Assembly (NCBI GenBank): GCA_031254105.1
Contig: JAIRVB010000021.1
Coordinates: 62,001 to 126,000, forward strand
Reading direction: 5' to 3'
Source: Chitinispirillales bacterium
GTDB lineage: Bacteria > Fibrobacterota > Chitinivibrionia > Chitinivibrionales > Chitinispirillaceae
DNA length: 64,000 nt
The notes below the pieces were generated by a model. That model made no database searches, had not been told where the DNA came from, and saw nothing but the letters and a program-made list of their open reading frames with translations. Below are positions 36,258-44,590 of the stretch, in pieces; position 1 is the first letter of the stretch, and every line of letters begins with the position of its first letter. The position numbers and the translations under genes were made by a program.

Positions 36258-36751
36258 AGCCTCCCAATCACAAAAAGAGCCTGTAAAATTTTTCCGCAAA
36301 CTCATCTTTCAATCAATCAAAAACAAGCAAAAATGCTAAAGCTCTCTTGATTATACGGAAAAAAGAATCAATCATATCTTAATTTTTTATTCTCCTCTGC
36401 ATTACGGCTCGATAAACAAGGTCTGCGTTATTTCTTTTCCGCGTTGGTCAGTAAAATTACAGAATACTATCCAATGCTCGGAAAAGTTGCTTATGCTCCA
36501 TAAAATATGTATATTTGTACGATATTATACATTTAATATGAATAAATTGGGTTATGGAGTTAAAAAATTTTTTGTTCATATCCGCGGTTGTTTTAGAACT
36601 TGGGGATCTGCCGGTATCCGCGCGTACAAATTGGAGTTCCGGTACAAGAAGCGGTTGGATAAATGTCTGGTTTTCTTTGATACCCCGTCAGCCCCGGTTA
36701 ACCTCCGGCACGCCGGTCAGAAATTGAACAACGTTTAAGAGGCGTCAAGAT
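36258..36751. other. Gap before wzz, possibly decayed coding DNA
   Basis: About 490 bp. On the minus strand about 36409-36502 reads protein-like (FSEHWIVFCNFTDQRGKEIT, ending TLFIEP-stop). The opposite strand is also open there, so the assignment is ambiguous. An 83-codon plus-strand frame (36487-36738) lacks a ribosome site and family. I support no gene here. Confidence 0.35.
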
Positions 36752-37813
36752 ATGAACAACGAAGCTCCGGCAGCAGAACAATTTACAGAAAACAATACCG
36801 CCTATCCCGCTATGCCGCAATTCGGAACAAATGACAACGCGGACGAAATCTCCCTAATTGAACTTATACTCCTCTTTTGGAGAGGCAAATTAATAATCGC
36901 AGCAACAACCTTGTTTTTCACCATATTGGGCGTTGTCTACGCGTTTGTTGCCCCTGAGAGCTTTTCATCCTTTTCACACTTTATACTAAAAACCGGTAAA
37001 AGCGGAACATCCGGTCAATTAGGACAGCTCGCCGCTCTCGCGGGCATGCCTATAGGGAGCAGCGGAGGCAGCATTGACCCATCCGATTATTTAGACAAAG
37101 TAATTTCAGACGGCGATTTTTTAGCAACATTGTTTGCACGTAAATGGTTATTTAAAGGCGATTCTCTGTTACTTGACGAAATCTTACAAATCGAACCGGA
37201 TACAACCATTGTCAATTGGGAATATATACATCATATGCGCAAATATGATCAAATTCGCAATGGTAAAATTATCTCAATTAAAAAAGACGCTAAAATAGGC
37301 ACGCTGACTCTTACGACAAACGCACCTTCGCCGCAGCTGGCGTATGATCTTAACAAACACACCCTTGATTACATAAGCGCCTACATTCGCGGATCCATCC
37401 AAAGCCAGGCCAAAGAGAAGCGCACCTTTATCGAAGAACGCCTGCGGGAAGTAACCCGCGATCTTGACAATTCCGAAGTATCTTTAGCGCGGCACAGGGA
37501 GCGTAACTTCGCAAGCATCTCCCCGCATGTATCGCTTGAGGCAGGCCGTCTTACACGGCAGGTCAGCATGAATCAGGAACTCTATCTGCAATTAATGAAA
37601 CAGTTTGAAGCGGTCAAAGTCGAAGAACTCGATGATATGACGCTAGTTCAAATTTTACGGTATCCGGAAATTCCGATTCTGCGAAGTAAACCAAAAAGAA
37701 AGAATATCGTCATAGGCGCCTTCGGGGCAGGGGCGCTTATTGGGTGCGGATTAGTGTTTGTTTGGCGGATGTTTCCGGAGATTGTCAGGTATAGCCGCAG
37801 GATGCAATCCTAA
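36752..37813 (+). CDS. wzz: Wzz-type polysaccharide chain-length determinant
   Basis: An inner-membrane protein controlling the length of O-antigen, capsule or exopolysaccharide chains. Residues 31-80 form the N-terminal Wzz domain (DEISLIELILLFWRGKLI, then a transmembrane helix about 46-68). The periplasmic part (about 70-315) ends in a coiled coil (EERLREVTRDLDNSEVSLA). A second transmembrane helix (about 325-345) follows a PxxP-like stretch YPEIPILRSKPKRKN. No tyrosine-kinase domain is fused. No glycosyltransferases flank it, so it is an orphan. Confidence 0.88.
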   Translation: MNNEAPAAEQFTENNTAYPAMPQFGTNDNADEISLIELILLFWRGKLIIAATTLFFTILGVVYAFVAPESFSSFSHFILKTGKSGTSGQLGQLAALAGMPIGSSGGSIDPSDYLDKVISDGDFLATLFARKWLFKGDSLLLDEILQIEPDTTIVNWEYIHHMRKYDQIRNGKIISIKKDAKIGTLTLTTNAPSPQLAYDLNKHTLDYISAYIRGSIQSQAKEKRTFIEERLREVTRDLDNSEVSLARHRERNFASISPHVSLEAGRLTRQVSMNQELYLQLMKQFEAVKVEELDDMTLVQILRYPEIPILRSKPKRKNIVIGAFGAGALIGCGLVFVWRMFPEIVRYSRRMQS

Positions 37814-37957
37814 ATTTTCTTAAGCTGTTTTTTTGTCGTTAAGATTATCCGGAATGGTTCGGTTTACGACCTTATCAACTCCGCCGGTAAAACTCTTTAT
37901 AATGCGAAAATAGCCGGCAAAAACAGAGAGTGTAAGTTTGAAATAGTAAGCGTATAG
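37814..37957 (+). pseudogene. Orphan C-terminal fragment of a secreted protein
   Basis: In frame with, and directly after, the wzz stop, 47 codons stay open to TAG 37955-37957. The final part (NGSVYDLINSAGKTLYNAKI ... FEIVSV) resembles the sorting-domain tails of the secreted enzymes in this window (compare VRIYNLKGRLLFN of the xyloglucanase). No start or signal peptide is left, so it is probably a remnant. Confidence 0.35.
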
Positions 37958-38069
37958 AGCTTAGAGTTCCAATTTCTAAATTTCCGCATTCCGCACTCCA
38001 GATTATATTATATTTATAAATTATTTAATATTTTATTGTAATGTAGCATGGAAAGGAGTACACTCACTT

Positions 38070-38285
38070 ATGAATATAACCCCCCAGCAGACTGAGAAAC
38101 TTTTGAAAGGAAACTATATTTTTTCTTTATGGAGTTTTTCAATGATGATTACCAAGCTTAAAAACATTTACGCAAAGGATCCTACGCCGACTACACTACA
38201 TAACAGCACCAAGGAACTTAACGCCTTTATTGAAAAGTTCAATAAAGTTATGGGTGCGGATTATTCTATTATATCAAAACTCTAA
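38070..38285 (+). CDS. Small protein of unknown function paired with the FIST-like gene
   Basis: 71 residues, mostly helical, no signal peptide (MNITPQQTEKLLKGNYIF ...). A GGAAAGGAG site precedes the ATG by 11 bases. It ends 26 bp before the next gene and shares its strand, so they are probably co-transcribed. Not recognised. Confidence 0.6.
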   Translation: MNITPQQTEKLLKGNYIFSLWSFSMMITKLKNIYAKDPTPTTLHNSTKELNAFIEKFNKVMGADYSIISKL

Positions 38286-38311
38286 CAGAGGCTTTAAGGA
38301 GGTACAAATAG

Positions 38312-39274
38312 ATGCTGATGACATTTGATGAGGTAACAAAAAAGATTGCTAATGGCGATCTGCTTCATATTGCCGGTACGGAAGGGCTTATCAAAAAATT
38401 GCCAAAAGGCAGCTGGATAGGCGGATCAACAGAGTATTTTATGGCTAGAGACGGTGGCAAGATTACAGACGATTTATTATCTGTAATAGAGCTTCCATAT
38501 AGGGAATTTAAGATCAAATCTTATGATGAGAAGACTATTCAGGATATAACTGTTGATGCTTTTGATAACGGATTCTCAATTGCGATTATCCCCTTTGACA
38601 GCACAGTTCATAAAGTGTATGCTGAAAAAGCCGCCGAATTTGACGGTATGTTCATTAAAAACATAACCGGCTGGATCTCCGGATTTAATTTGAGTAAATC
38701 GGGGCAGACGCCTATCGCCGTAAACGGTTTGACAGGTGAAACGTATTACGAAAAAGCCGCTGTTCTTCATGTTGCCGTACCTGATGACAAAACTGTCACA
38801 ATAGGCGTAATAAATATCTTCACTCAGGATGAAAACTCTCCTGTTATAGAGTTTATAGAAGAAGGCTTCAGCGTCAAAAATTGTTTAATTAACGGGAAAG
38901 AGACTGTATTTGCCGATTATATAGAGCAGAATAAACTTGATACCAAACTGCCGTTTGTCGGAGATTATTCAGGCAATGGGGTAAATATTTCATGTAAATC
39001 AATTGAAAATGGCGTTGTATATACTTACGCTCCGGTTTTCAGCGGTATTAAATACAGAATAGCAAAGCCAATCTCCGATTATGCCGGTGAATTCAACAGA
39101 CAGCTCGGTAAATTTGAAGATGCGGCAGCCGTGTTCTCATGCAACTGCATATTAAATTTTCTCTACGGCGAATTGGAAGGCAAAACGCTCAAAGCCTTTG
39201 CAGGACCGATTACCTTTGGAGAGATCGCGTATCAACTTGTTAATCAAACGCTGGTTTATGTGTCGGTAGTGTAA
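38312..39274 (+). CDS. FIST-like domain protein
   Basis: 320 cytoplasmic residues. The N-terminal GSWIGGSTEYFMARDGG recalls the GGST turn of FIST-N domains. The end (AAAVFSCNCILNFLYGELEG, then FAGPITFGEIAYQLVNQT) recalls the FSC...GELE...GFYTFGEI pattern of FIST-C. FIST proteins are putative small-ligand sensors in signalling. The similarity is by pattern, not proven. AAGGAGG lies nine bases before the ATG. No chemotaxis or sensor gene is adjacent. Two strong terminators follow. Confidence 0.6.
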   Translation: MLMTFDEVTKKIANGDLLHIAGTEGLIKKLPKGSWIGGSTEYFMARDGGKITDDLLSVIELPYREFKIKSYDEKTIQDITVDAFDNGFSIAIIPFDSTVHKVYAEKAAEFDGMFIKNITGWISGFNLSKSGQTPIAVNGLTGETYYEKAAVLHVAVPDDKTVTIGVINIFTQDENSPVIEFIEEGFSVKNCLINGKETVFADYIEQNKLDTKLPFVGDYSGNGVNISCKSIENGVVYTYAPVFSGIKYRIAKPISDYAGEFNRQLGKFEDAAAVFSCNCILNFLYGELEGKTLKAFAGPITFGEIAYQLVNQTLVYVSVV

Positions 39275-39291
39275 AAATAAGAGATTTAAGA

Positions 39292-39337
39292 GGAGGACTT
39301 CCCATATCCGTTAACTTAATACATATTGAAGTCCTCC
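39292..39337 (+). terminator. Hairpin after the FIST-like gene
   Basis: GGAGGACTTC (39292-39301) pairs with GAAGTCCTCC (39328-39337) around a 26-nt loop. The T-tract is poor; it may act with the next hairpin. Confidence 0.55.
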
Positions 39338-39348
39338 CCTTGGTTAGA

Positions 39349-39395
39349 ACAATTGTAAACATGCCAAAAAAACGCCATGCTTACAATTGTTTTTC
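39349..39395 (+). terminator. Rho-independent terminator
   Basis: ACAATTGTAA (39349-39358) pairs with TTACAATTGT (39381-39390). An inner CATG/CATG pairing leaves an A-rich loop, and TTTTT follows. The rest of the gap to 39660 shows no gene. Confidence 0.75.
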
Positions 39396-39660
39396 ACCAC
39401 TCTCTCTATCGTGACACTCCGCAATGCCCCGCCATATTATCTCCCCAACACAGGGGGCTCTGAAAAAAACATTAACGTCAAAACCAAAATAAAAGCAAAA
39501 ACGAAGTAGTGAGCAGCATAAAGTAATATCCGTGTACGGATAACCCTCGCGGGTGACCTCTCAATCCTAACCACTAACTACCGCCACCTAACCGTACTCT
39601 TACTGAAGGGACAAGGATAAACCTGCCCTATATGTTTTGTTTCTTAGCAGGAGGTACCTT

Positions 39661-40101
39661 ATGTATCCGGCACTTAGAAGAGGCGGCCCGTTGGCCAACT
39701 TCAGAACTATGCTTGATGATTTTTTTAATGAACCGTTTTTCAGCGCCAGTTCCAGTTCAGACGCTTCCAGAGCTTACTGGCCGCGTATAGACATTACAGA
39801 AGACAAGGAACGGTTTTTAGTACGCGCGGATCTGCCAGGGATCAATAAGGAGGATATAAACGTCTCGATAGAAGGCGATTTGCTTACAATATCCGGACAA
39901 AAGAAAGAGGACGCAAAGAAAATGGATGACGGTTACAGCCATATTGAACGCGCCTATGGTTCGTTCTTGCGTACTTTCTCTTTGCCGGTAAATGTCGACA
40001 GAGAGAAAATAGAAGCCAACTATAAAAACGGCGTTCTGGAGCTTTCACTTCTTAAAACTGGCGCAGAGCCGAAAAAAAGTAAATCTATTGAGATAAAATA
40101 G
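39661..40101 (+). CDS. Small heat-shock protein, Hsp20 family
   Basis: An ATP-independent chaperone. The alpha-crystallin domain spans about 42-135: WPRIDITEDKERFLVRADLPGI, then DLLTISGQKKED, the FLRTFSLPVNV strand and the GVLELSLLK motif. Short N-terminal arm and a basic tail with the C-terminal KSIEIK, the I-x-I/V anchoring motif. ATG 39661 has AGGAGG at a good distance. 146 residues is typical. Confidence 0.94.
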   Translation: MYPALRRGGPLANFRTMLDDFFNEPFFSASSSSDASRAYWPRIDITEDKERFLVRADLPGINKEDINVSIEGDLLTISGQKKEDAKKMDDGYSHIERAYGSFLRTFSLPVNVDREKIEANYKNGVLELSLLKTGAEPKKSKSIEIK

Positions 40102-40124
40102 AGATAACTTTTTGGGTAAAATAC

Positions 40125-40149
40125 GGGGCGGGTTTGCCGCCCCTTTTTT
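40125..40149 (+). terminator. Rho-independent terminator
   Basis: Stem GGGGCGG/CCGCCCC, loop GTTTG, followed by six T. It ends hsp20. Confidence 0.85.
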
Positions 40150-40221
40150 CAGTCTGGCAGGATATTATATCAGTGCAAACCCATGTCGCATGTTAGTGTT
40201 CGAAAGATTTTTAAAACGACT

Positions 40222-40653
40222 CTAATTTACAGAAAACGTTCCCACAAGTTCACTTGACTCCACCACATGACCTATCATTGCTGATTCCACAATTTGTCTT
40301 GAGGCTCCGCTTGGGAGATTCAGCTTTGTGTTAAGAGCGTATATCTTAAAATGGTAATGATGAGTGCCGCTTGGGGGGCAGGGGCCCATATAGCCAAGTT
40401 TTCCGGAACTGTTTATACCCTGTCTTCCTGAGGCTGCACCCGCTTCAAGGTTTTCGACAAGCTCCATATCATAACATACCCAATGAACAAAATCTCCTTT
40501 GGGTGCATCCGGATCATGCATGATAAGCACAAGGCTTTTAGCCTCCGGCGGGATACCGCTTATCTCAAGGGGCGGATTAATATTGCGTCCCTTGCATCCA
40601 TATTGAGGCGGTATGGGCCCATTTTTTAAAAAAGCGGGGCTTGTGATATCCAT
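40222..40653 (-). CDS. YbhB/YbcL-type PEBP family protein
   Basis: Phosphatidylethanolamine-binding-protein fold; bacterial members have unknown roles. The anion-binding motifs are visible: NINPPLEISGIPP, LIMHDPDAPKGDFVHWVCYD (the D-P-D-x-P and H-W pair), and CPPSGTHHYHFKIYAL. 143 residues, cytoplasmic, complete. Monocistronic. Confidence 0.92.
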   Translation of the reverse strand: MDITSPAFLKNGPIPPQYGCKGRNINPPLEISGIPPEAKSLVLIMHDPDAPKGDFVHWVCYDMELVENLEAGAASGRQGINSSGKLGYMGPCPPSGTHHYHFKIYALNTKLNLPSGASRQIVESAMIGHVVESSELVGTFSVN

Positions 40654-40796
40654 GAAAAGTTCTCCTGTCTAAATACTTTTTAGCACATGTAAATTTTTTC
40701 TGTAAACTTACCCTAAGGTAAACGCAGAAATATATCAAAGAACACCTTTTATAGTATGACTATCTCACATCATTAGTTTTATTTCTGCATTCTGAA

Positions 40797-41114
40797 TTAA
40801 CGGGAAGACAAAGGCGTGCGTTTAGGCGCCAATGTGTCAACTATACGCCAGATGGAAAACACCACTACCGCAAGTCCTATTGCTGCCATGTTTGTTGCTG
40901 TACGAAGTCCGGGGATTATCCCTGAAAAAATAAGCCACATTCCCAAAACACCGTTTAAAAGTCCCTGCCAGCTCCTCATTGGTCTCCAGAAACCAAACAC
41001 TGCCATTACTAAGCCGGTAACTATGAAGTTTACAGGGTGTATGAGTATGGCTGAAAATGAGGAAAGAAGCGCCCAAAGTCCTGAAATGAGATTTACCCAT
41101 GGTTGAATAATCAT
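40797..41114 (-). CDS. SPW-repeat-like small membrane protein
   Basis: 105 residues with four hydrophobic segments forming two related halves. Each begins with a Trp-containing helix (PWVNLISGLWALLSSF and SWQGLLNGVLGMWLIFSG) and ends in a VFGFWR or VFSIWR turn. This internal duplication is typical of SPW-repeat membrane proteins. Role unknown. Confidence 0.7.
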   Translation of the reverse strand: MIIQPWVNLISGLWALLSSFSAILIHPVNFIVTGLVMAVFGFWRPMRSWQGLLNGVLGMWLIFSGIIPGLRTATNMAAIGLAVVVFSIWRIVDTLAPKRTPLSSR

Positions 41115-41209
41115 AACAACTTGCCTCTCTTTTATAAATAGTTTATTAATGGCTTAAAACGTGTGTCCACATAAGCGTTTAAGAAGCAAATGATATGCCT
41201 TTTTTTGTC

Positions 41210-41319
41210 AATGCAGAAGTAATAATGCAGAATACAGAAATCAAAACCTAAAAAACGATGCGCAGTAAATAAATTCATCATCACTCTTTACATTTTCAAA
41301 AATTTTATTTCTGCATTTT
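41210..41319. repeat. TTCTGCATT micro-repeats upstream of htrA
   Basis: CAATGCAGAAGTAATAATGC then AGAATACAGAAATC (41210-41243), and ATTTCTGCATTTTTT (41305-41320). Both are members of the AT-rich micro-repeat family in opposite orientation. The remaining part of the gap 41115-41424 shows no gene. Confidence 0.55.
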
Positions 41320-41336
41320 TTGGTATAAAGATTGCG
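41320..41336 (+). promoter_or_regulatory. Possible sigma-54-type promoter of htrA
   Basis: TTGGTATAAAGATTGCG has the -24 GG (41322-41323) and -12 GC (41334-41335) at the exact spacing, with a good TTGC. The CAC after GG is not conserved. It lies about 90 bp before the htrA ATG. Confidence 0.35.
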
Positions 41337-41424
41337 CGTTCTAAACAACTAAGATCGGCGTATCCGCTTAAACCGGTATGCTTTTATATATCTAACCGCT
41401 TATCTTCACAGGAGAAAACCATAT

Positions 41425-42891
41425 ATGCGTTTCCATCTTGTCACACTGTTTACTTTGGCTCTAATTGCGCTTAATACATCTTTATACTCACAGGATCAGC
41501 CTAAACACCCCCCAAGAGGCAGCGTTACCTTTGGCGCCGCAGCTCCTCCCATTGATAAAAGTAAAAACGATCCTGATAATATGCGAAATGTATTTGTCAA
41601 AATAAGCGAAGAAGTGGCGCCGGCAGTGGTTGCGGTCATGCCTGTAGGGCGTCAGAGCAACGACGCTTCATTACCTTTACAGGTACAGGGACTTGGATCA
41701 GGGATAATCATCTCCAAGCAGGGACATATTCTTACCAATTATCATGTAATTTCAACCGCTGATACAGCGCAAATAAAACTTGCCGATCAAACGCTGCTCA
41801 CGGCTGTTAAGATAGGCGGTGATTCTCTTAGTGATCTTGCTGTGCTGCAAATTATCGTTCCCATACCGGATAAATTACCGGTGGCGTTTTTAGGCAACTC
41901 CGATAATTTACAGCCCGGAGACTGGGTAGCCGCTATCGGCAGTCCGTTCAATCTATCCTCTACCATTACGGCAGGCATAGTATCGGCTCTTGGAAGAACT
42001 GTGGAACTTGATCTGCCATATCAATACTTCATCCAGACAGACGCTGCTATCAACCCTGGTAACTCGGGCGGCGCTTTAGTTGATTTAAACGGCGCAATTG
42101 TGGGTGTAAACTCTCTGATTCTCTCGCCTTCGGGAGGGTTTATAGGCATAGGGTTCGCCATACCGATAAATCTGGCGCGCAGAGTGGCAGAGGAGTTGGT
42201 TTACGAGGGAAAAGTTGCGCGTGGATACTTGGGAATTTCAGTGCAGGATCTTACCCCCATGTTAGCGAAGGCTCTTGGCGGCGGCGTTAAGTCCGGAGCG
42301 GTTGTAACCGCTGTAGTTGATAAAGGGCCTTCCGCAAAATTGGGGCTTGAAGCTGGGGATGTTATCGTATCATTAGGCAGACACCTGATAACAAGCGCAA
42401 ATGAGCTTGTCAATTTGGCAGCGGCGCATAGACCCGGAACCAAAGTGAAGTTAACATTCTTTAAAGGCGGTAAAAAAGAAGAAGCTGAGCTGACTTTGGG
42501 ACAGCATGATAAAAAGACGCAAATGCAGCAGGCTAAACCCGCGGAAGGAGCGCCCGCAAAGCGCTCAAATACCGGAAACAAATGCGGCGTGGCTGTCGCT
42601 GACATAAACGAAAAGACGCGTCAAAAATATGGAGTTCCCAAGGAGACGAGCGGCGTAGCGGTTACCGCGGTAACACCCGGTATACTCGATGAACGTGCGA
42701 TGCTTCAGACAGGAGATATAATCACGCGGATCAAAAGCAGCAATGGTGACTGGAATACTATTAATTCCCGCAAGTCATACCTGAGTTATGCAAATTCCCT
42801 TAACGAAAAAGATGTGGTTGTTATGCAGGTGTTAAGGGGCGGGCAAACACAGTTTATATCTTTTGAGATTGAGAAAGCGCGTAAGATGTAA
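41425..42891 (+). CDS. HtrA/DegP-family periplasmic serine protease
   Basis: Signal peptide 1-22. The trypsin-like domain has the triad H107 (LTNYHVIS), D137 (LSDLAVL) and S214 (NPGNSGGALVD). Two PDZ domains follow, about 265-355 (YLGISVQDLTP...AGDVIVSLG) and about 385-485 (CGVAVADINEK...TGDIITRI), joined by a Gln/Lys/Pro-rich linker. It handles misfolded envelope proteins. 488 residues, full length. A 14-bp stem terminator lies 30 bp downstream. Confidence 0.94.
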   Translation: MRFHLVTLFTLALIALNTSLYSQDQPKHPPRGSVTFGAAAPPIDKSKNDPDNMRNVFVKISEEVAPAVVAVMPVGRQSNDASLPLQVQGLGSGIIISKQGHILTNYHVISTADTAQIKLADQTLLTAVKIGGDSLSDLAVLQIIVPIPDKLPVAFLGNSDNLQPGDWVAAIGSPFNLSSTITAGIVSALGRTVELDLPYQYFIQTDAAINPGNSGGALVDLNGAIVGVNSLILSPSGGFIGIGFAIPINLARRVAEELVYEGKVARGYLGISVQDLTPMLAKALGGGVKSGAVVTAVVDKGPSAKLGLEAGDVIVSLGRHLITSANELVNLAAAHRPGTKVKLTFFKGGKKEEAELTLGQHDKKTQMQQAKPAEGAPAKRSNTGNKCGVAVADINEKTRQKYGVPKETSGVAVTAVTPGILDERAMLQTGDIITRIKSSNGDWNTINSRKSYLSYANSLNEKDVVVMQVLRGGQTQFISFEIEKARKM

Positions 42892-42922
42892 TTTAGTCTT
42901 TGCCGCAGGATGCGCTTTAAAG

Positions 42923-42970
42923 GTCTTATACGCAGGACAAATAGTTCTAAATTTGCCCTGCGTATAAGAC
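42923..42970 (+). terminator. Long-stem terminator after htrA
   Basis: GTCTTATACGCAGG (42923-42936) pairs perfectly with CCTGCGTATAAGAC (42957-42970). The stem continues partly in the loop (AAAT/ATTT). TTATCCTGTTTTTATC follows. Confidence 0.8.
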
Positions 42971-43100
42971 AAATTATCCTGTTTTTATCTTATCTAAAAA
43001 ATAAATCTAATATTACCTCATTTTGTATTCCTCGTTCTTCGTTGTATTTTATATTTTATCCTATAATTGTTACCTATACTTTTGACTATAAATATCAATC

Positions 43101-43898
43101 ATGATAGACCCAATGAGCCAGCCATCCAAAAGAAGAATAGCGTCCCGATTCGGCAGGGCAGCGCATTCTTATGATTCAGACGCAACCGTACAACGTGAGA
43201 TAACAGAGCTTTTGGCTAAGCTCATAAAAAACGATATTGGTATGGAACAGTTATGGTGTGATATCGGAAGCGCTACAGGGACACTTCTCTCTTACCTTAC
43301 GCCGCTGCCTGACAAAACGCGGTTTGTGTGTCTTGATCTGGCTTTTTCTCCGCTGCGCCGCGCGCGTGAACAAAACCGCTGTGGCCTCGCAATCAACGGC
43401 GATATCGATTTTCCCCCTGTCCGTCCGCTAATTTTTGACGGCGCTGTAGCGGCATCCATGCTCCAATGGATTGTTTCACCGGAACTTGCTCTTCGCAAAA
43501 TGGCTGAACTTTTAAAAACAAACGGTTCCTTATATTTTTCTGTTTTTGCTAAGGGCTCATTTAACGAACTCAACGCGGTAAGAGCAAACAGGGGACTTAA
43601 TCCGGCGGTTTGGCTGCCATCTGAAGATGACCTGTTTTCCATATTTGAGAACGCCGGTTTTGATATTTTAAAGGAGAGTGTTCAACAATTCAACCGCGTA
43701 CTGTATTTTACCGATGCAACATCAGCTCTAAAGAATCTAAGCAACATCGGGGCTACCGCGACAAACGGCAAGCTTCTTAATAAAAGAGAGCTTGATGAAC
43801 TTTGCCGGGATTATACGTCAATGTTTTCTTATGCGGGAGCGGTTTCAATGACCTACCATGCTATTATCGGTATAGCGCGGAAGGGATCGTGTAGATGA
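43101..43898 (+). CDS. bioC: Malonyl-ACP O-methyltransferase BioC
   Basis: SAM-dependent methyltransferase that starts pimelate synthesis by methylating malonyl-ACP. It opens with the BioC signature RRIASRFGRAAHSYDSDATVQ, motif I is LWCDIGSATGTLLSYL and motif III AAVAASMLQWIVSPE. The class is identified with help of context: first gene of a biotin run, overlapping bioD by 4 bp. Start could be MID (43101) or MSQ (43113). Confidence 0.9.
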   Translation: MIDPMSQPSKRRIASRFGRAAHSYDSDATVQREITELLAKLIKNDIGMEQLWCDIGSATGTLLSYLTPLPDKTRFVCLDLAFSPLRRAREQNRCGLAINGDIDFPPVRPLIFDGAVAASMLQWIVSPELALRKMAELLKTNGSLYFSVFAKGSFNELNAVRANRGLNPAVWLPSEDDLFSIFENAGFDILKESVQQFNRVLYFTDATSALKNLSNIGATATNGKLLNKRELDELCRDYTSMFSYAGAVSMTYHAIIGIARKGSCR

Positions 43899-44590
43899 CA
43901 AAAGGTATTTTTATAGCCGGCAGCGGAACAGGTGTAGGTAAAACATTTACAAGTGCGCTTCTATTGGAAGGGTTTTCAAAACTTGGCCGCAGCGCAACTT
44001 ATATGAAACCTGTGGAAACAGGGTGCAATTATTCCGCGGATGGAAAAACGCTTCTTGGTTACGATACACTCTACGCGCTCAAGTTTACATCATACAAAAC
44101 AGAAACAGCTTTACATTCCCCTTTCTGTTTTGAACCGGCCTGCTCTCCGCATCTGGCCGCGCGGCTCAGCGGATGCGATATAAAAATCTGTGATATCATT
44201 GCCGCATACAAAACTCTCAATGATAAAACCCAAACGGATATTACGATTGTAGAGGGGGCCGGCGGGGTACTGGTTCCAATTAACGGCAAAGAGTTTATGA
44301 TTGACATAATAAAAACTTTGAAAATCCCGGTTGTTCTGGTTACAGATCCGGGATTAGGGACTCTCAATCACACATTTTTGTCATTGAATATTTTGAAACA
44401 GTACGGTATTCCGGTAGCCGGCGTAGTTATTAATAATTCCCGAAATGTAAAGCGGGATTTTATTTATGAAGATAACATAAATTTAATTCGCAGGCACGCT
44501 GTTTCCGCCATATGTGTAGATATTGATTACAACGGAATTTGCAACGGGCGTTTAATGGAGTTTTGTAATGAAATCGAATATGTGGCTTGA
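43895..44590 (+). CDS. bioD: Dethiobiotin synthetase
   Basis: ATP- and CO2-dependent ring closure of diaminopelargonate. P-loop GSGTGVGKT at residues 9-17, YMKPVETGC, VEGAGGVLVPING and the LGTLNHTFLSL region are diagnostic. 231 residues. It overlaps bioC by 4 bp and bioA by 23 bp, implying translational coupling. Confidence 0.96.
   Translation: MTKGIFIAGSGTGVGKTFTSALLLEGFSKLGRSATYMKPVETGCNYSADGKTLLGYDTLYALKFTSYKTETALHSPFCFEPACSPHLAARLSGCDIKICDIIAAYKTLNDKTQTDITIVEGAGGVLVPINGKEFMIDIIKTLKIPVVLVTDPGLGTLNHTFLSLNILKQYGIPVAGVVINNSRNVKRDFIYEDNINLIRRHAVSAICVDIDYNGICNGRLMEFCNEIEYVA

Noticed and set aside
36487-36738. 83-codon frame just before wzz
   Set aside because: No ribosome site at either ATG and no recognisable domain; kept only as gap description.
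43042-43067. TTGTAT ... TATAAT before bioC
   Set aside because: Spacing is only 14 bp and the region is very AT-rich, so chance is likely.
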